Shown here piece by piece: positions 23,901 to 32,136 of a DNA stretch of 64,000 nt (its first letter is position 1; each line of letters starts with the position of its first letter). A program made the translations under genes and the position numbers. The stretch is from Hymenobacter sp. BT188. GTDB lineage: Bacteria; Bacteroidota; Bacteroidia; Cytophagales; Hymenobacteraceae. Under the pieces are notes generated by a model. It saw only the letters and a list, made by a program, of their open reading frames with translations. It was not told the DNA's origin and made no database searches. The stretch spans positions 496,001 through 560,000 of the forward strand of contig NZ_JACSCW010000003.1 of the NCBI RefSeq assembly GCF_014333585.1, given 5' to 3'.

Positions 23901-25463
23901 ATGACGACACTCCGACTCTTAGCCTTGGCCGGTGGCCTGGCTCTGGCCGCGCCTACCTTGGCCCAACAAGCCGAAAAAGTTGATCAGGCCATGATTGCCA
24001 AGATCAAAGATGAGGGCATGAACCGCTCCAAGGTGATGGAAACGGCCTTTTATCTTACTGATGTGTGCGGCCCGCGCCTGGCTAATTCCGATGGCTTGAA
24101 GCGCGCCAACGAGTGGACCAAAGGCCAGCTCACCAAGTGGGGCATGAGCAACGCCAACATTGAGCCCTGGGGCGACTTCGGCCGTGGCTGGGACATCGAG
24201 AAGTCGTACGTAGCCATGACCGCGCCTTACTACCACGCCATGATTGGCGCGCCCAAAGCCTGGACGCCTTCTACCAGCGGCAACGTGAAAAAGCAGGTAG
24301 TGTATGTGAATGCTACTACCGAAGCCGACTTAGCCAAGTTTCAAGGCAAATTGCGCGACAAAATTGTGCTGACGGCCGTGGCCACGCCACCCAAAACCAC
24401 CTTCGAGGCAGACGCCAAGCGCTATACTGATGATGAGCTAACCAAAATGATGGAAGCTCAGCCGGCGCGCCCAACAACTGAAGACCCAGCCATGACGGAG
24501 CGGATGAACGCCCGTCGTGCTCAAGCAGCGTTGCGCACCAAGCTCAACGAAATGCTGATGAGCGAAGGCGCCGCCGCAGTGCTAAGCACCCGTGGAGGCT
24601 CGCACGGCACGTTTTTCACCAGCAACGGCGCCCCATACGCAGCGGACGCGAAGCCTGTATTGCCCGAAATAGAAATGTCGCCCGAAGATCAGCTGCGCCT
24701 GATTCGGTTGGTGGAAGCTGGTATTCCGGTGGAAGTGGAGATGGAAACCAAGACTCGTTTCCAAAACACCGATCTGAAAGGCTACAATGTTATAGCCGAA
24801 ATCCCCGGCACCGACCGCAAGCTGAAAAGCGAAGTGGTGATGCTGGGGGGGCATTTGGACTCCTGGCACGCCGCCACCGGTGCTACTGACAACGCCGCTG
24901 GCTGCGCCGTGATGATGGAAGCCATGCGCATCCTGAAAGCCACGGGTGTAAAGCCTCGCCGTACTATCCGCATCGCCCTGTGGGGCGAAGAGGAGCAAGG
25001 CCTGCATGGCTCGCGCAACTACGTGAAAAATCACTTCGCCGACCCTGCTACGATGAAGCTGCTGCCCGCCCACGAAAAGCTGGCTGGCTACTTCAACCTC
25101 GATAATGGCGGTGGAAAAATCCGCGGTATTTACTTGCAGGGCAACGAAGCCGTTGCGCCCATCTTCACCGCCTGGCTCCAGCCCTTCGCCGACCTCGGCG
25201 CCACGACAGTCACGCCCCGCAACACCGGCGGCACCGACCACCTGGCCTTCGACGCGGTAGGATTGCCCGGTTTCCAGTTCGTGCAGGACGGCCTCGACTA
25301 CAACACCCGCACCCACCACACCAACCAGGACACCTTCGACCGCCTCCAGGCCGATGACCTGAAGCAGGCCTCCGTTATCGTCGCTTCTTTTGTGTACCAT
25401 ACCGCCATGCGCGATCAGAAGCTGCCGCGCAAGCCGATGCCACAGGCGCAGCCGAAGTCGTAA
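23901..25463 (+). CDS. M28 family metallopeptidase
   Basis: Secreted zinc aminopeptidase or carboxypeptidase Q-like enzyme of 520 residues. The start at 23901 is chosen because it opens a signal peptide (MTTLRLLALAGGLALAAPTLAQ). A protease-associated-type insert precedes the catalytic core. Metal ligands are visible in GGHLDSWHAATGATDNAAG (His and Asp), LWGEEEQGLHGS (catalytic Glu-Glu), the FNLDNGGG strand and GGTDHLAFD (final His). The upstream region holds the inverted repeat; a terminator follows. It probably degrades peptides in the periplasm or outside the cell. Confidence 0.92.
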   Translation: MTTLRLLALAGGLALAAPTLAQQAEKVDQAMIAKIKDEGMNRSKVMETAFYLTDVCGPRLANSDGLKRANEWTKGQLTKWGMSNANIEPWGDFGRGWDIEKSYVAMTAPYYHAMIGAPKAWTPSTSGNVKKQVVYVNATTEADLAKFQGKLRDKIVLTAVATPPKTTFEADAKRYTDDELTKMMEAQPARPTTEDPAMTERMNARRAQAALRTKLNEMLMSEGAAAVLSTRGGSHGTFFTSNGAPYAADAKPVLPEIEMSPEDQLRLIRLVEAGIPVEVEMETKTRFQNTDLKGYNVIAEIPGTDRKLKSEVVMLGGHLDSWHAATGATDNAAGCAVMMEAMRILKATGVKPRRTIRIALWGEEEQGLHGSRNYVKNHFADPATMKLLPAHEKLAGYFNLDNGGGKIRGIYLQGNEAVAPIFTAWLQPFADLGATTVTPRNTGGTDHLAFDAVGLPGFQFVQDGLDYNTRTHHTNQDTFDRLQADDLKQASVIVASFVYHTAMRDQKLPRKPMPQAQPKS

Positions 25464-25485
25464 GGTTTAAGTTGTTAAGATTGAT

Positions 25486-25523
25486 AAAAAAGCCCCCCAG
25501 AACATTTCTGGGTGGCTTTTTTT
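25486..25523. terminator. Terminator with a G6C arm, after the M28 gene
   Basis: GCCCCCCAGAA-CAT-TTCTGGGTGGC, flanked by A-run and T-run, with one mismatch in the stem. It can serve the M28 gene and the converging membrane protein gene. Confidence 0.85.
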
Positions 25524-25583
25524 GCTGGAAAGAATATTAAAGCTTATTCATTTACTATTTTTTGATTCTCTGCTTCCTTCACA

Positions 25584-25877
25584 TCACTGAGAGTGGCCTT
25601 TGCGAAATTGAAAAATCAAGGCAAACGCAAAGACTCCAAGTACATGGGCCAATAATGCACCTACCAACCCAGTCAGCGTACCCAGGCCATATTCATCATG
25701 GCCATAATAATATTTGAAGCCTCCACTATTAAACCAGCTTACATAGCCGACTAGAAGTAAGAAGTTGAGTAAACAGAAGCCCCAGAAATAACGCCACCGA
25801 TGTAGCATGACCAAGCTAGCTATCCACAATGTAAACGGAGTTATTAATAATAGCATAAATACAAGTACGTCAACCAT
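25584..25877 (-). CDS. Small hypothetical membrane protein
   Basis: 97 residues with three predicted membrane helices: VLVFMLLLITPFTLWIASLV, FWGFCLLNFLLLVGYVSW and LTGLVGALLAHVLGVFAFAL. A short polar loop, NSGGFKYYYGHDEYGLG, lies between helices 2 and 3. It is AT-richer than its neighbours. No family is recognised. It lies 18 bp after the dienelactone hydrolase gene on the same strand and may be the last gene of that unit. Confidence 0.6.
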   Translation of the reverse strand: MVDVLVFMLLLITPFTLWIASLVMLHRWRYFWGFCLLNFLLLVGYVSWFNSGGFKYYYGHDEYGLGTLTGLVGALLAHVLGVFAFALIFQFRKGHSQ

Positions 25878-25895
25878 TTGCCCTCGCGCTTTGCG

Positions 25896-26753
25896 TTATC
25901 CTAACTCCTTCTTAAACAACCCTAATGTCCGATCCCAAGCCAGCTTGGCGGCTTCAGCGTTATAGCGAGCCGGGGAGGAGTCGTTGTTGAACGCGTGGTT
26001 TACGCCTTCGTACATGAATTGCTGGTACTTCACATTGGCGGCTTTGAGAGTGGCTTCATAGGCGGCCGCCCCAGCATTCACGCGCTCATCGAGGGCGGCG
26101 TAATGCAGCATCAAATGCGCCTTGATTTTGGAAACGTCCGCGTCTTTGGGTTGGGTGCCGTAGTAGGCTACAGCGGCGTTGAGCTTGGGGTCGCTGAGGG
26201 CAAGGCGGTTGGCCATTGCGCCGCCCCAGCAGAAACCGACGCAACCCGTTTTGCCGTTGCTGTCGGGGCGCTGACGCAGGTAAGTGAGGGCGGCGAGGTA
26301 GTTGTTGAGCGTCTTTTGCGCGTCGAGTTGGCCGATGAGGGTGCGGCCCTGGTCTTCGTCGGTGGGGGTGCCGCCGAACTGGGACAGCGCATCAACGCCC
26401 AGCGCCAGGTAGCCAGCCTGGGCCACGCGGCGCGTCACGTCTTTGATGTGGGGCGTGAGGCCACGGTTTTCGTGAATAACGACTACGGCGCCGCGCTTCT
26501 TTTTGCCCTTTGGGTGCACTAGATAGCCTTGCATGGTAGTGCCGTCGCCGGGCCAGTTTACGGTTTCTTCCTCTAACTTAGCATCCTGCACGGGCACGGT
26601 AGCTGCGTTAGCGTAGCCGGGCTCCAGCACCGCCAATGCGGCCGTAGCCAGAGCTGCGCCGCCAGTTATTTTCATCAGCCGCTCCATGAATTCCTTGCGG
26701 GTGAGTGGGGCGTGCGTGTATTCGTCGAAGAGGTTGATAATGCGCTGGTCCAT
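25896..26753 (-). CDS. Dienelactone hydrolase family protein
   Basis: Alpha/beta hydrolase of 285 residues with a cysteine nucleophile: Cys175 in GFCWGG, Asp222 in LDERV and His253 in VNHAF form the triad. An N-terminal segment of about 50 residues carries a hydrophobic stretch (ITGGAALATAALAVLEPGYANA) like a signal sequence, so the enzyme is probably exported; the twin arginine of Tat signals is absent. Family members cleave lactone or ester bonds; the natural substrate is unknown. It lies upstream of a small membrane protein gene. Confidence 0.9.
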   Translation of the reverse strand: MDQRIINLFDEYTHAPLTRKEFMERLMKITGGAALATAALAVLEPGYANAATVPVQDAKLEEETVNWPGDGTTMQGYLVHPKGKKKRGAVVVIHENRGLTPHIKDVTRRVAQAGYLALGVDALSQFGGTPTDEDQGRTLIGQLDAQKTLNNYLAALTYLRQRPDSNGKTGCVGFCWGGAMANRLALSDPKLNAAVAYYGTQPKDADVSKIKAHLMLHYAALDERVNAGAAAYEATLKAANVKYQQFMYEGVNHAFNNDSSPARYNAEAAKLAWDRTLGLFKKELG

Positions 26754-26884
26754 GCAGGGAATAGGAGAAAGTGAAGCGGGACTTCGGGTGAAAAATAAGT
26801 GGTGAAAAACGGCTGGGGGGCTTTTTACCGCAATTCCGGCACTGCGTCAGCCGAAGAACAGCGCAGCTAGGCAGGAGTTTAACG

Positions 26885-27256
26885 CTACTCCTCCCGATTC
26901 ACGGTGTCCATCGAAAAGGCCGGCACGCAGATCGACCAGTACTCGCACTCCGCATCGAATGGATTGGAATAACGAACCCGTGCGCCAGCCTTAATCAACA
27001 ACGACTCGCCGGCGTTCAGCTCAATGATGTCGCCATCTACCTCAAACCGCTTGCGGCCCCGTACCACGATGGTTATTTCGTCGAACTGGGGGCGCTGGTG
27101 CGGCTCGCTCCACTGGGGCGGCGCTACCATATGAGCTACACTGTACTCACCAGTATGGGTGCTGGCTAGGCCAATGTGCTCCTCAATGAGCTTGCCGTCG
27201 GTGGTGGGCACGCGGAAGGGCGCCTGCTGGCGGAAGTACTTTTTTTCTTCAGACAT
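26885..27256 (-). CDS. Cupin domain protein
   Basis: Small beta-barrel protein of 123 residues from the ATG at 27256 (MSEEKKYF; an ATG at 27271 is also possible). The cupin motifs are partly degenerate: SEPHQRPQFDEITIVVRGRKRFEVDGD replaces the usual G(x)5HxH(x)3-4E(x)6G, and the second block AGESLLIKAGARVRYSNP lacks the metal His. A binding rather than catalytic role is therefore plausible. The next upstream gene is the Kazal-type lipoprotein, 19 bp away. Confidence 0.75.
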   Translation of the reverse strand: MSEEKKYFRQQAPFRVPTTDGKLIEEHIGLASTHTGEYSVAHMVAPPQWSEPHQRPQFDEITIVVRGRKRFEVDGDIIELNAGESLLIKAGARVRYSNPFDAECEYWSICVPAFSMDTVNREE

Positions 27257-27275
27257 AAGGGTGGGGGGCAAATTC

Positions 27276-27542
27276 TTAGTTTTTCGGGGTAGTGGGGCAC
27301 TCGCCTTTGGTGTAGGTGAGCACGCCCGCGTTGGAAGCTACACAGTCGTTGCTGTACGTCTTGCCGTTGCAGCCGCACACGGGGTCGTATTGCATAGTAC
27401 AGATACCAGCCGGGTCGATTTTGGTGGAGTCGATGCAGGCGGCGGTGGTAGCTGTCGGAGTAGTAGCGGTAGACGCGGCTGGTGGCTGGCTGCACATAGC
27501 CAGCAGGGGCAGAAAGGCAGTCGCGAAAAGTAGGTTTTTCAT
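27276..27542 (-). CDS. Kazal-type protease inhibitor-like lipoprotein
   Basis: 88-residue lipoprotein: lipobox LLAMC with Cys17, a Thr/Ala/Pro-rich tether at 20-35, then a domain with six cysteines (36, 48, 56, 58, 67, 82). DPVCGCNGKTYSNDC is the Kazal signature. Kazal domains block serine proteases by inserting a loop into the active site and are common in animals but less so in bacteria. Surface exposure would place it where host, predator or self proteases act. Inhibition is inferred from the fold signature. Confidence 0.85.
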   Translation of the reverse strand: MKNLLFATAFLPLLAMCSQPPAASTATTPTATTAACIDSTKIDPAGICTMQYDPVCGCNGKTYSNDCVASNAGVLTYTKGECPTTPKN

Positions 27543-27803
27543 ATGCTATTAACGAAAAATAACCTGCCTGACTAATACAGGTAGGTAAGTCAAAGTACGG
27601 ACTGGGGGGGCAAAACGACCTCCTCACTAACAGTATATTTTATTTTAGCTATTTTTTATTCCTTAAATATAACCCAGCTTAACAGTGTTCGTATAGGCAA
27701 TCAGCTTAACAAGCCAGGCGCTCCCTCACTTCGCTGTTTCCACCTTTCGGAGCAAACGATTTTGCCGCCTGTTTTCAAGTATTCACTTTCTCTCCTTACC
27801 AAC

Positions 27804-28238
27804 ATGTCGTATCAACAAGAAGACAACTCAGGAAAAATTCTTCTCGCCGTATTAGCTGGTGCTAGCGCTGGCATCATTGCAGGTCTGCTGATGGCTCCTG
27901 ACAAGGGCGCCGCCACCCGTGGCAACCTGAAGAACGCTGCTACCAAGTACAGCGGTCAACTCGGCGAGCAGCTCTCCAAATATGGCGAAGAGCTTGATTC
28001 TAAATTCAAAGGCTATGTAGAGAAGCTCGAAGATATGGGCATCACTGGCGCAGGCAGCAGCCTGAAGCTGAAAGGTGACTGGAACGAGAGCAAAGGCAAG
28101 TTGCGTCAGCAGTATGCCCAACTCACCGACGAGGATCTGCAGTATGCTGAAGGTCAAGAAGAAGATCTGATCGGCCGCCTGCAGCAGAAGCTCGGCAAAG
28201 GCAAGCGTGAAATCACCAAAATGCTGAACGATCTGTAA
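27804..28238 (+). CDS. YtxH-CsbD fusion protein
   Basis: 144 residues from the ATG at 27804. The N-terminal part is YtxH-like: one membrane helix (ILLAVLAGASAGIIAGLLMAP) followed by an amphipathic region. The C-terminal 60 residues (LKGDWNESKGKLRQQYAQL, TDEDLQYAEGQEEDLIGRLQ) match the CsbD stress-protein pattern of K-G-x-W-x-x-x-K-G-K and T-D-x-D-L. CsbD genes are usually stand-alone, so the fusion tethers the module to the membrane. A YtxH paralogue lies downstream. A general-stress role is inferred from the families. Confidence 0.8.
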   Translation: MSYQQEDNSGKILLAVLAGASAGIIAGLLMAPDKGAATRGNLKNAATKYSGQLGEQLSKYGEELDSKFKGYVEKLEDMGITGAGSSLKLKGDWNESKGKLRQQYAQLTDEDLQYAEGQEEDLIGRLQQKLGKGKREITKMLNDL

Positions 28239-28264
28239 GCCAACTCTGGCTTTTGACGATTACT

Positions 28265-28302
28265 AAAAGCCTCTCCTCTGTTATAGAGGAGGGGCTTTTT
28301 TT
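28265..28302 (+). terminator. Terminator after the YtxH-CsbD gene
   Basis: AAAAGCCTCTCCTCT and AGAGGAGGGGCTTTTTT around a 5-nt loop; a strong hairpin with a T-run that separates the two YtxH genes. Confidence 0.88.
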
Positions 28303-28338
28303 GTGATAACCTTCGCCGCATAATAGCGTTACAACTTG

Positions 28339-28380
28339 CGGATCGGTCCTCAGGCCTCAGAAGCCCTCAGGGCCGATCCG
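28339..28380. other. Hairpin upstream of the second YtxH gene
   Basis: CGGATCGGTCCT at 28339-28350 pairs with AGGGCCGATCCG at 28369-28380, with one T-G wobble. It ends 33 bp before the ATG at 28414. It has no T-run, so it may be a leader or operator structure rather than a terminator. Confidence 0.45.
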
Positions 28381-28413
28381 GTATTCATCATTCTATTCTT
28401 ACTGCTTACGTTC

Positions 28414-28848
28414 ATGAAAGACCAAAACGGCAAAATCATTCTTTCCCTGTTGGCTGGCGCCAGTGCCGGTATCATTGCAGGCTTGCTCCTGGCTCCCGAA
28501 ACAGGCGAAGAAACGCGCACCACGCTCAAGAAATCGGCTTCCAAGTTCAGCGACGACCTGACCAAGCTTTTCCAAGACAGCCTGTCTAAAATCAATGATT
28601 TGAAAGGTGGCGCAATACCGGGCGGCGAAGAATCGGTGAACCGCGCCAACGCCGATGATATCCTCAACTCGCTCAAATCGTCGGCCGGCACGCGTGCTGA
28701 CCAGAGCGGCGACTTAGCCAGCGCACCGGGAGCCGGTCGTCGCGGCGGCCAAGACATTACGGGTACTGGTTCAGTAGGTAGCAGCGCCATCGGTGGCACC
28801 GATGCCGATGATATTCTGAACCAGGAAGGTCCAAATCGCGGGCTCTAA
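28414..28848 (+). CDS. YtxH domain protein
   Basis: 144 residues from the ATG at 28414, the start that aligns with its paralogue (KDQNGKIILSLLAGASAGIIAGLLLAPETGEETR). It has one membrane helix, then a short helical region and a long disordered tail rich in Gly, Ser, Ala and Asp with two NADDILN/DADDILN repeats. No CsbD module is present. It is likely a membrane-associated stress or structural protein like other YtxH family members; the exact role is unknown. Confidence 0.78.
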   Translation: MKDQNGKIILSLLAGASAGIIAGLLLAPETGEETRTTLKKSASKFSDDLTKLFQDSLSKINDLKGGAIPGGEESVNRANADDILNSLKSSAGTRADQSGDLASAPGAGRRGGQDITGTGSVGSSAIGGTDADDILNQEGPNRGL

Positions 28849-29018
28849 AAAACCGAAAATATTTCAGCATTCCGTAACCTTGGCTGCGCAGTGCCGTAAA
28901 AGAAGACATAACCGGCTTGAAAGAAGATCGGAGAAGTATCGAAAGTAAAATTGCCGACAGTAGGAGCTTCTGCTAAGTATTGGTCAAACAGACTTAGTAG
29001 CAAAATCAGATTGTTCAT
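28845..29018 (-). CDS. Possible small protein
   Basis: A 57-codon frame from the ATG at 29018 (MNNLILLLSLFDQYLAEAP...) ends in a TAG that overlaps the YtxH stop tail-to-tail. It has a short hydrophobic start but no recognised domain. The 374-bp gap between the YtxH gene and lysS holds little else besides two hairpins. This could be chance. Confidence 0.2.
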   Translation of the reverse strand: MNNLILLLSLFDQYLAEAPTVGNFTFDTSPIFFQAGYVFFYGTAQPRLRNAEIFSVF

Positions 29019-29078
29019 CGCAAGCTTCTTTCTATCACCCCGATTGGAAGGGTAAGTCAGTTATAAAGGAAAGCCTCT

Positions 29079-29100
29079 CGTGATTTTTGCGGGAGGCTTT
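29079..29100 (+). terminator. Weak terminator-like hairpin
   Basis: AAAGCCTCTCG and GCGGGAGGCTTT around an 8-nt loop, followed by a broken T-run. It lies about 230 bp after the second YtxH gene. Confidence 0.5.
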
Positions 29101-29161
29101 CTGATTTTTATATCCCCTGGAACGAAGCGTGGCAAGCTGTTAGCTGCGAATTTTTTCAAAT

Positions 29162-29199
29162 AAAAAAAGCCTCCCAAATGTGCCTGGGGGGCTTTTTTT
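29162..29199 (-). terminator. Terminator after lysS with a G6C arm
   Basis: A7, GCCTCCC, loop, TGGGGGGC, T7. One arm is the full motif and the other differs by one base. It ends lysS on the minus strand and is usable in both directions. Confidence 0.85.
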
Positions 29200-29222
29200 G
29201 TTTTAGTAAATGATCTGTGCTG

Positions 29223-30731
29223 TTAGTTGTTCTCGGGCTTCATCTGGGGGAAGAAAAGCACATCCTGAATAGAATTGGAGTTGGTCATAATCATGCTCAG
29301 GCGGTCGATGCCGATGCCTAAGCCAGCCGTGGGGGGCATTCCGTACTCCAAGGCACGTAGGAAGTCTTCGTCCAGCACCATAGCTTCCACGTCGCCACGC
29401 TTGCCGAGTTCCAACTGATCCTCGAAGCGCTGGCGCTGGTCGATGGGATCGTTTAGCTCAGAGAAGGCGTTGCAGATTTCTTTGCCGTTGCAGATAGCCT
29501 CAAAGCGCTCTACCAAACCGGGCTTCGAGCGGTGCTTCTTCGCCAGCGGCGACATCTCCACGGGGTAATCCGTAATGAAAGTGGGCTGAATAAGCTTAGG
29601 CTCGCATAACTCGCCGAACAGTTCATCAATGATTTTGGCTTTGCCCATGCTGGGGTCCAAATGCACGTTGAGCTTCTGGGCTGTTCCGCGTAGCGCCGCT
29701 TCATCCATATCGGTAATATCGACGCCGCTGAAATGCTGGATGGCCTCGAACATGGTGAAGCGCTTCCACGGGCGCTGGAAGTTGATAAGGTTGTCGCCAA
29801 CCTGCACCTCGGTTTTGCCGTGTAGCTCGAAGGCTACGCGCTCTACCATTTCCTCCACCAAATCCATCATCCAGTAGTAGTCTTTGTAGGCTACGTACAG
29901 CTCCATCTGCGTGAACTCGGGGTTATGAAACCGCGACATGCCTTCGTTGCGGAAGTCCTTGGAGAACTCGTACACGCCATCGAAGCCGCCGACAATCAGG
30001 CGCTTGAGGTACAACTCGTTGGCAATGCGCAAATACAGCGTCATGTCCAGCGTGTTGTGGAAGGTTTTGAACGGACGCGCGGCGGCACCGCCGTACAATG
30101 GCTGTAGGATAGGCGTTTCCACCTCCAGATAGCCTTTGTCGTTCAGATAATTGCGCATGGCCTGCACCAGCAGCGTCCGCTTGATGAACGTCTCGCGCAC
30201 CTGCGGATTTACCACCATGTCCACGTAGCGTTGGCGGTAACGCTGCTCGGGGTCAGTAAAGGCATCGTATATCTGACCGTCTTTTTCCTTCACCACTGGC
30301 AGTGGACGCAAGGCTTTGGAAAGCAGTTTGAACTCCGTAACGTGTACCGAAGTCTCGCCCACCTGAGTTTTGAACACGCGGCCTTTTACGCCTACGAAGT
30401 CACCTAAATCAATCAGCTTTTTGAAAACGGTGTTGTATAGCTCCTTATCCTCGCCGGGACAGATTTCGTCGCGGTTAATGTAAAGCTGAATGCGGCCGGA
30501 TGAGTCCATCAACTCCGCAAAAGAAGCTTTGCCCATCACGCGCTGCGACATAATGCGGCCCGCCAGCGCTACTTCCTGAAAGTTATTCAGCTCAACGTGA
30601 TAGTTGTCTACTATTTCCTGAGCAGAGAAATTTACGTCGAACAGCTCGGATGGATAAGGCTCAATGCCAAGCTTATGTAGCTCGTCGAGCTTGTGGCGGC
30701 GCTGCTGTTCCTGTTCGCTGAGATGGTGCAT
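29223..30731 (-). CDS. lysS: Lysine--tRNA ligase (class II)
   Basis: Charges tRNA-Lys. 502 residues: an N-terminal OB-fold anticodon-binding domain at about 50-150 ([21 protein letters not shown]) and a class II catalytic domain with motif 2 [20 protein letters not shown] and motif 3 [14 protein letters not shown]. The length and order are those of bacterial LysRS. A G6C motif (29331) lies in the codons just before motif 3. It is followed by a strong terminator and preceded by a 125-bp intergenic region. Confidence 0.97.
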   Translation of the reverse strand: MHHLSEQEQQRRHKLDELHKLGIEPYPSELFDVNFSAQEIVDNYHVELNNFQEVALAGRIMSQRVMGKASFAELMDSSGRIQLYINRDEICPGEDKELYNTVFKKLIDLGDFVGVKGRVFKTQVGETSVHVTEFKLLSKALRPLPVVKEKDGQIYDAFTDPEQRYRQRYVDMVVNPQVRETFIKRTLLVQAMRNYLNDKGYLEVETPILQPLYGGAAARPFKTFHNTLDMTLYLRIANELYLKRLIVGGFDGVYEFSKDFRNEGMSRFHNPEFTQMELYVAYKDYYWMMDLVEEMVERVAFELHGKTEVQVGDNLINFQRPWKRFTMFEAIQHFSGVDITDMDEAALRGTAQKLNVHLDPSMGKAKIIDELFGELCEPKLIQPTFITDYPVEMSPLAKKHRSKPGLVERFEAICNGKEICNAFSELNDPIDQRQRFEDQLELGKRGDVEAMVLDEDFLRALEYGMPPTAGLGIGIDRLSMIMTNSNSIQDVLFFPQMKPENN

Positions 30732-30790
30732 GGTGATAGGCTTTGAAATAAGGCCGCGAAGTTACGCCCGCCGCCCGGATTATATAGAAA

Positions 30791-30820
30791 CAAAAAGCGC
30801 CGCTCCAGGGGAGCAGCGCT
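30791..30820 (-). terminator. Terminator for the unknown protein gene at 30857
   Basis: Read on the minus strand, a stem of 11 bp with one mismatch (AGCGCTGCTCC against GGAGCGGCGCT) with a 3-nt loop is followed by a T5 run. It lies 36 bp past the gene stop and before lysS. Confidence 0.75.
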
Positions 30821-30856
30821 TACGTGTATCTGTAGTAAGACAGTAAATAGAGCGGA

Positions 30857-31894
30857 TTAAGCGGCAATGTTCATCTGCGCAGGTGCCTCACCGGTTAGCA
30901 GCGGCTCAATGCGGTTGCGCAAGCGGTCAGCAACGAAGCTGTGCTGTAGGTGCTTGGGCAGATCAGCAATAAGCTGCTGGTAGCGCTCCAAGCCCATAGC
31001 CTTGGCCACATAGCTCTCGTGAATACCATTGAGGTAGCTCACAATGTTGAGCAATGACTGGTGGAAAAGCTTGAAGTCAATCTCCGCCTCCACGTAGCGC
31101 TCAATCTCGCGGCTAGTCTGCGAAATGCGCAGGCGGCTCAGCAGATCGAAAATCGTCGTGTAGCCTAAGCGCCACGTAATCTGCTGCCAATGCGCAGCCG
31201 TCCATTTGTCCAGCACTTTGCCGGTCTTTTGGCTGCGGAGCGCAGTGTTGGGGTTCGCCTGCACCTGCAAACGAGTAGCATGGGCCTTCATCTTGCGCGT
31301 AGTGCGCAGGAACTGGCCAATCTGAGCCTGAGCTTCGATCTCTTTGCCTGCAATGTGCAAGCCCGCCTTGTAGCCAGCCAGCGGCAGACGGTGAATGCTG
31401 AAGTCACCGTAAGCACCAGCGGCATAGAATGACACTGGCCGCGGATAGGCATTGCGCACAACTAAGCGACCCACCTCCCGCTGAATCAGCGAAGAGTTGT
31501 TGGAGCGTACGCCAGTGGTGTACAGGAAAGCCTGCAAACCAGATAAGATGGTATGATATGCCTGCGGGAATGTCCAGTGCAGAGCATTACGCAGATAATC
31601 TTCATCGCCTAGCTCAGCGGTAGCACGCAGCGCGTACTCCGTGCTCCAGCAGGCGTGCAGGAGCTTGGTGATATTCGGAATGTCGGCGTCGGTCAGCTCA
31701 GCTTGGTGCGCCCGGAAATAGGGCAGGTGCTGCAGGCCGCCAGTAGCGTCGTCGTTCTCCTGAATGTGGTAGTTTATGGCAAAGAAGTAATTGAGAAAAA
31801 CCTGGGCAGGAATCGATTTGCGCCACGTTTCCTCCGCTTGCCGCTGCTCGTCCGTAACGAGCGGAATGATGTTGTTCTCTAATATCGTCGTCAT
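30857..31894 (-). CDS. Hypothetical protein, helical, family not recognised
   Basis: 345 residues from the ATG at 31894 (MTTILENNIIPLVTDEQRQ); an upstream ATG at 31930 adds 12 hydrophobic residues that do not form a convincing signal. The sequence is helix-rich with many His, Trp and Tyr residues (ALHWTFPQAYHTILSGLQAFLYTT, KWTAAHWQQITWRLGYTTIFDLL). No membrane helix or known catalytic motif is visible. It has its own terminator and an AT-rich 240-bp upstream region, so it is a single-gene unit. Composition matches the chromosome. The function is unknown. Confidence 0.65.
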   Translation of the reverse strand: MTTILENNIIPLVTDEQRQAEETWRKSIPAQVFLNYFFAINYHIQENDDATGGLQHLPYFRAHQAELTDADIPNITKLLHACWSTEYALRATAELGDEDYLRNALHWTFPQAYHTILSGLQAFLYTTGVRSNNSSLIQREVGRLVVRNAYPRPVSFYAAGAYGDFSIHRLPLAGYKAGLHIAGKEIEAQAQIGQFLRTTRKMKAHATRLQVQANPNTALRSQKTGKVLDKWTAAHWQQITWRLGYTTIFDLLSRLRISQTSREIERYVEAEIDFKLFHQSLLNIVSYLNGIHESYVAKAMGLERYQQLIADLPKHLQHSFVADRLRNRIEPLLTGEAPAQMNIAA

Positions 31895-32067
31895 GCTAAG
31901 TAAACAGCAGAGAGCCACTCTGAGTTGCATGTTTGCTAAAAATAATTGCTAATATTTATAGATTATAAACACTTAACAAACAATAAGTTATGTTATAAAA
32001 ATATCTTTAACTCAACTGTAGTTTTAGAGGCGATTTACTAATTTAATTGTCATTAGTATTGCCGCAT

Positions 32068-32106
32068 AAAAAAAGCCCACCAGAATAACTCTGGTGGGCT
32101 TTTTTA
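32068..32106 (-). terminator. Terminator after the Prc-type protease gene
   Basis: GCCCACCAGA-ATAAC-TCTGGTGGGC with A7 before and T6 after; a perfect 10-bp stem 30 bp past the stop on the minus strand. The arm resembles the G6C motif with one G changed. Confidence 0.9.
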
Positions 32107-32136
32107 GAAAGGATTGTCAGGTACTGCAGAAGCTGC

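Noticed and set aside
24582-25400. 272-codon open frame on the minus strand
   Set aside because: Antisense to the catalytic half of the M28 peptidase gene; it has no recognisable domain.
26600-26753. Tat signal on the dienelactone hydrolase
   Set aside because: The N-terminal region has a hydrophobic stretch but no twin arginine before it.
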